From Mermis nigrescens (taxonomy: Eukaryota; Nematoda; Enoplea; Mermithida; Mermithidae), in the NCBI GenBank assembly GCA_036768485.1, contig JAVLUZ010000154.1:35759769-35823768 (forward strand): a DNA stretch of 64,000 nucleotides. Direction: 5' to 3'. The position numbers were made by a program, and so were the translations under genes. Positions 60,583-64,000 of the stretch are shown in pieces (the first letter of the stretch is position 1; each line of letters begins with the position of its first letter). The notes beneath the pieces were generated by a model that did no database searches, was not told the DNA's origin, and saw nothing but the letters and a program-made list of their open reading frames with translations.

Positions 60583-60962
60583 ATGTACAAAGATGGTCCC
60601 CAAAAGACTTTGTACATTTTGTACATGCAAATCTTTGAGTGCTATAGTATAGTAGCCTTTTCGGTGTGGTAAAACAGGGTTTTTCACCTTAAGCATTGTT
60701 TTTTTCGCCAATTTCCGGGTTTCTGATGACAAAAAATACTAAAAATTGTCTCAAAAAGGAGCGAAGAGCCGAAAAATTTGGTATTCTTGCTTTCTAAATG
60801 TAATTTCTGTCCTTATATAGAGATATAGAACAAACAATTACTCATTTCGGCGCGAGGCGCCGAAAATTTTTGGGAATTTTAGACTTTTTTTACATTTTTT
60901 GTCTTCCCAAAAATCTTCGTACATGTACATATAGAGACGGTTCCGAAGAGTCTTTGTACATC
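60583..60962. repeat. Repeated hairpins based on CATGTACAAAG / CTTTGTACAT
   Basis: At 60583-60617 ATGTACAAAG and CTTTGTACAT form a 10-bp stem around a 15-nt loop. A related arrangement (GTACATGTACATATAGAGACGG...CTTTGTACATC) lies at 60918-60962. An inverted GGCGCGAGGCGCC palindrome sits between them at about 60849. This may be a further MITE with these hairpins as its ends. Confidence 0.5.
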
Positions 60963-61089
60963 GGAAAAAATCTCTGCCGAATACGAAAAAACCGTGCTTT
61001 AGATTAGTAACTTTGTATTGTTTATCCATAAATTTTTTAAAACTGAGCAAAATACTGGGGTGCGGACCGTTTATCTTGTGCGTCCAATC

Positions 61090-61270
61090 GTGTTTCTGAT
61101 GACCTCTATTTTTTGGCCGAAAACGGCCAGAAAACACCTAAGAACGGCCAAAAAATTTAATTTTTTCCCAAAATCGAGGAAGGGGGAGGTGAAACTTTTC
61201 TGGCTTCTGGGTCGATGGGGGACGACCAACTTTGGGTGGAGGGATCCCTAAAACCCCTGCTACATAAGTG
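61090..61270 (+). repeat. Interspersed repeat, family R3, copy 3 (partial)
   Basis: TTTTTGGCCGAAAACGGCCAGAAAAC, AACGGCCAAAAAATTTAA, GAGGAAGGGGGAGG and GGGACGACCAACTTTGGGTGGAGGGATCCC align with 500-640. The CTCGAAATTT start is absent. Confidence 0.6.
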
Positions 61271-61671
61271 GTCCAAAGTCAGATATTGCCAAACATCGAT
61301 ATTTCGTAGTTATCCAACAAAATGGTCACTTTGTGTAATTTATAAAAAATCAAAAACTTAGAACGACAGCCATTATACCGACGATTTCGAATTTCAGTCC
61401 CACAGGCAATAAATTCGTAATATAAGTAATTCCGGGCTAAATTATTAAATAAATTATATTAAAATAAATAAAACGATTATTAACTTTATTAGTTTTAAGA
61501 ATATCTTCAAAATTTTCGTTTACGGTGAGTAACCGAAAATCCGATAAACGATAGTGCAACAGAATTATTTGAATTATTTTTGGGGCTTTAAAGCATCGTA
61601 CGCAGTTTACAATTTACGTTTAGTATTTTTTCTACAGGAATTTTTTCTCAATAAGAGTTTCTAGTCAGAAG
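61271..61671. other. AT-rich sequence, nothing recognised
   Basis: No supported feature. Confidence 0.4.
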
Positions 61672-61947
61672 CATAGGTGCACAGAATGGCCGATCTGAAG
61701 GGCGGGAAGCTGGTCTGAAGGGGTCAAGAATTGAGCTTTTTTCAGTCAAAATCATCTGAAAAACTGTTATAAGCGCTAAAATAGCATTAAAACTAAGTTA
61801 TTACAGTTTTTAATCAATTTGAAACACTTATACAAAATTTTGATTATTCGTGCAATTTTGGCCTTCATTTCGCCTCAATTCCCCCACAAAATTTTCCATT
61901 TTTCCATTCTGAGTTAGTGATCCCCAAACCCCCTCAAAATGTATGTC
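61672..61947 (+). mobile_element. MITE-B copy
   Basis: It starts CATAGGTGCACAGAATGGCC and runs through AAAAACTGTTATAAGCGCTAAAATAGC, the GGCCTTCATTTCGCCTC block and CCATTCTGAG to a C-rich end near ATGTATGTC. The octamers next to it both contain AGTCA but do not align cleanly, so the exact right end is uncertain. Confidence 0.75.
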
Positions 61948-62239
61948 AAGTCATTAGTTCCTTTTAAAGCAGATTTTGGCATTAAGGAAAGGATAAGCTG
62001 CAAATTTAACATCAGATTCATTTTTAAAGGTTTTTTCTAAGTCGCGTACATAATTATTATATATGTCTTGAATCTGAATTTAAAATTTTGCATTAAGCGC
62101 AAGCTTCAAATTTAAAAACCATTCCTTGTTGCTCCACTGAGTGATTAACGAATTTTCAATGCTAAAGTTATATAAGAAAAATGAGAGTGCTACGAAATGG
62201 AGAATTCGATAATTAGCTACTCGTCAAATCAGATATGAA
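61948..62239. other. AT-rich sequence, nothing recognised
   Basis: No supported feature. Confidence 0.4.
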
Positions 62240-62247
62240 GTCTCGAC

Positions 62248-62494
62248 CACACATGGGCGTGAAGGGGGGGGGTTTCGGGGGGTATGCAGCCCCCCAGAAG
62301 TTGAAATACCCCCCCAGAATTCAAATTTTGAAATTTTTTGTTGCTTCTTTAGCGATTTTTTGATGCCATTGGATAGTACTTGATGAGAAACGTCGAAAAA
62401 TGGTGTTTTTTTCGCCATACGACCACTTTTAAGACCATTTTTTGACCTTTGAAAATTTTTTCACCCCACAGAATTTCGGTGCTGCCCACCTATG
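62248..62494 (+). mobile_element. MITE-A, complete copy with perfect 8-bp target-site duplication
   Basis: It starts CACACATGGGCGTG and ends GCTGCCCACCTATG (reverse complement CATAGGTGGGCAGC). GTCTCGAC lies on both sides (62240-62247 and 62495-62502) and fits nTnnnnAn. The interior is collinear with 15016-15288. Confidence 0.92.
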
Positions 62495-62502
62495 GTCTCG
62501 AC

Positions 62503-62780
62503 CGTTTACCTTTCAAAATATAATTAAGAGAAATGAAAAAAATGAGAGTAATGAGAAAACAAACGAAAAAATGCAAGAGCAAAAAAGTTAAATAAATGAA
62601 GCAAAGAACATGCGAGGAACAAAATGCTGCATATTATTAATTTTTAAGGCAAGCACAAAATATAGATATAAAAGGGGTATGCTATGTTAATAAAATTTCT
62701 TTCGACATTTATCTTTCGTTAAATCCCTTTTTTATGTAATTTTTATTGCATTTTCTACGGTAGTAATTGGCTAATAAATA
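62503..62780. other. AT-rich sequence, nothing recognised
   Basis: Purine-rich on the plus strand (many GAAAAA/AATGAG words at 62525-62600). No gene supported. Confidence 0.4.
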
Positions 62781-62871
62781 TTATTATTACTATTATTACT
62801 ATTATATTTATTATTATTATTATTATTATTATCCTGATTATTATTAGTAGTAGTAGTAGTAGAATACCGTT
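62781..62871. repeat. Compound (ATT)n / (TAG)n microsatellite
   Basis: Interrupted ATT/ACT trinucleotides at 62781-62845 pass into six TAG units ending at about 62863. The TAG part, read on the minus strand, encodes the terminal Tyr run of the adjacent open frame. Confidence 0.9.
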
Positions 62872-63129
62872 CGAAAATTAACCGATTCCATTGTTAAGCT
62901 AAGAAATTTGGCAGCCAACTGAGGACCGGACGATTTTAGCTTCTGCGGCTTGCTCATTCTTTTACTAAGCCTCAGGCTACTACCTAATCGATCTCGTTTG
63001 TTGGCGCACAAATTTAGAGCATTAGGCAGTGAACTGGACGGTTTTATGGCCAAATTATCCGTTGCTTGGTCCGATTGATTAACTGATACATACGATACGA
63101 AACTTGATAATAATTTATAGGCCAAAAAA
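62844..63129 (-). CDS. Candidate spliced exon, unidentified protein
   Basis: On the minus strand a strong acceptor precedes this frame: a T-rich tract of over 30 bases ending TTGCATTTTCAG at 63130. The frame then stays open for about 95 codons to a TAA inside the microsatellite. The product begins FLAYKLLSSFVSYVS, then becomes Ser/Lys/Leu-rich and basic, with the KRDRLGSSLRLSKRMSKPQK segment, suggesting a short hydrophobic stretch followed by a cytoplasmic or nuclear basic tail. Codon use is more balanced than in neighbouring AT-rich frames. A possible donor (ACG|GTATTC) at about 62868 would avoid the Tyr run. No family was recognised, and it could be a chance frame. Confidence 0.35.
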
Positions 63130-63287
63130 CTGAAAATGCAAGCCGGACAACAAAATAGACAAAAAATCGATTTTTAATTATGATTGTTCATTAGTTTTTA
63201 ATTAATTTTTATTAATTTTCTATTAATCTATTAACTATTTGCTGCGCGGCAAATTATAAAATAGGTGTTTGGAATTGACGCCTTGAC
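63130..63287. other. AT-rich sequence upstream of the candidate exon
   Basis: It includes the pyrimidine tract (minus strand) of the putative acceptor and repeated TAATTTTTATTAATTTT words. Nothing else was recognised. Confidence 0.4.
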
Positions 63288-63295
63288 GACCTCTC

Positions 63296-63509
63296 AACAC
63301 CTGGGCGTGGGAGGGTTGGGGGCTATACCCCCAGGATTCAATTTTTGAAATTTTTTTTCGTTTTTTTCGCAATTTTTTGATGCCAATGGATAGTGCTTGA
63401 TGAGAAACGTCGAAAAATGGTGTTTTTTCGCCATACCACCATTTTTAAGGCAATTTTTTGACCTTCAAAAAATCTTGCACCCCCAGAATTTTCTTGCTGC
63501 CCACGTATG
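63296..63509 (+). mobile_element. MITE-A, complete copy with perfect 8-bp target-site duplication
   Basis: It starts AACACCTGGGCGTGGGAGG and ends GCTGCCCACGTATG. The octamer GACCTCTC is identical on both sides (63288-63295 and 63510-63517). The element is 214 bp with the TTTTTTGATGCCAATGGATAG, GAGAAACGTCGAAAAATGG and GCCATACCACCATTTTTAAGG landmarks. Confidence 0.92.
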
Positions 63510-63517
63510 GACCTCTC

Positions 63518-64000
63518 TCTATAGGATTACTTGCTATTCGCTTTACTGTGGCTGCAGTTTAGCGTAAACAGAAATTTTCTGTGAAGTTTAACTTTCCGGA
63601 TTATGGTATAAGAAATACAACGCTGCAATAAACTTACATAGGAACATAAAATAAACTGAAAAAATAATTGCATTAAAAAAACAATTAATTTGTTCAAATA
63701 CCGACATTTTAAAAATATACAAGTTGAGCCAAAAAAGGCTACACTCCAATGTTAAAGGTCGTAATTTCGGCTAATTCGGATATAAAATTTTGAGTTCCAC
63801 TTGATAAGAGATTGAAATACGCTTGTTTAAATCGTGTAAAAATTTTTCAGCTATCTAAAAGCGATTCGGGCGTTAAAACAATTTATTTACACCCTACTTT
63901 GATATTCTTTAAACACCGAAAGCTTTTCCGGTCATGTCGTCAATTTTGTCACCCTTTAACGATATTTTGCACTTTTTGCACATTATAGGAAGGAGTACCC
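63518..64000. other. AT-rich sequence, nothing recognised
   Basis: No supported gene or repeat up to the window edge. Confidence 0.45.

Overview
The window is non-coding-dominated, AT-rich DNA (about one third G+C by eye) from an animal nuclear genome, most likely an invertebrate. Three things point there: an intron-bearing rhodopsin-family neuropeptide GPCR exon with a canonical splice donor, animal-type Ty3/Gypsy LTR retrotransposons, and a very high density of short interspersed repeats and microsatellites. The sequence alone does not fix the phylum. No bacterial operon, CRISPR array, rRNA or convincing tRNA was seen.

Layout. At 0-1.3 kb, on the minus strand, lies the first coding exon of a peptide GPCR (CCK/sulfakinin-receptor-like around TM1-TM2); the rest of the gene runs off the left edge. 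From 1.3 to 37 kb there is no well-supported gene. The region is a field of short non-autonomous DNA transposons (MITEs), most with CA...TG ends and many flanked by readable 8-bp target-site duplications, as expected for hAT-type elements. It also holds a 399-bp foldback element, a TA-flanked mariner-like MITE, a perfect (ATT)n tract and a perfect (GT)n tract. From 37.4 to 39.3 kb there is a GC-richer patch of degenerate tandem repeats, including a minisatellite cut by a second copy of the TA-flanked MITE. From 40.19 to 43.6 kb lies a broken Ty3/Gypsy element whose LTR start is fused directly to reverse transcriptase. From 43.6 to 58.5 kb there are three related LTRs (about 1 kb each) separated by two decayed interiors. 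The first interior is a Gypsy gag-pro-RT-RNaseH-INT remnant with an unidentified coding block between INT and the next LTR. The second is 4.2 kb with coding-like blocks but no recognisable polymerase. From 58.5 to 64 kb MITEs dominate again, with one candidate spliced exon on the minus strand at 62.8-63.1 kb.

How the parts relate: the only plausible cellular gene parts are the GPCR exon and two weak exon candidates; everything else is transposable-element sediment. The MITE families share terminal sequences (CATACATG / CAGACATGCACG-type ends) although their interiors differ, so one or a few related transposases, not encoded here, probably moved them. No new multi-gene system was found. The most informative observations are the MITE target-site evidence, the minisatellite with a filled and an empty MITE site, and the mosaic LTR trio.
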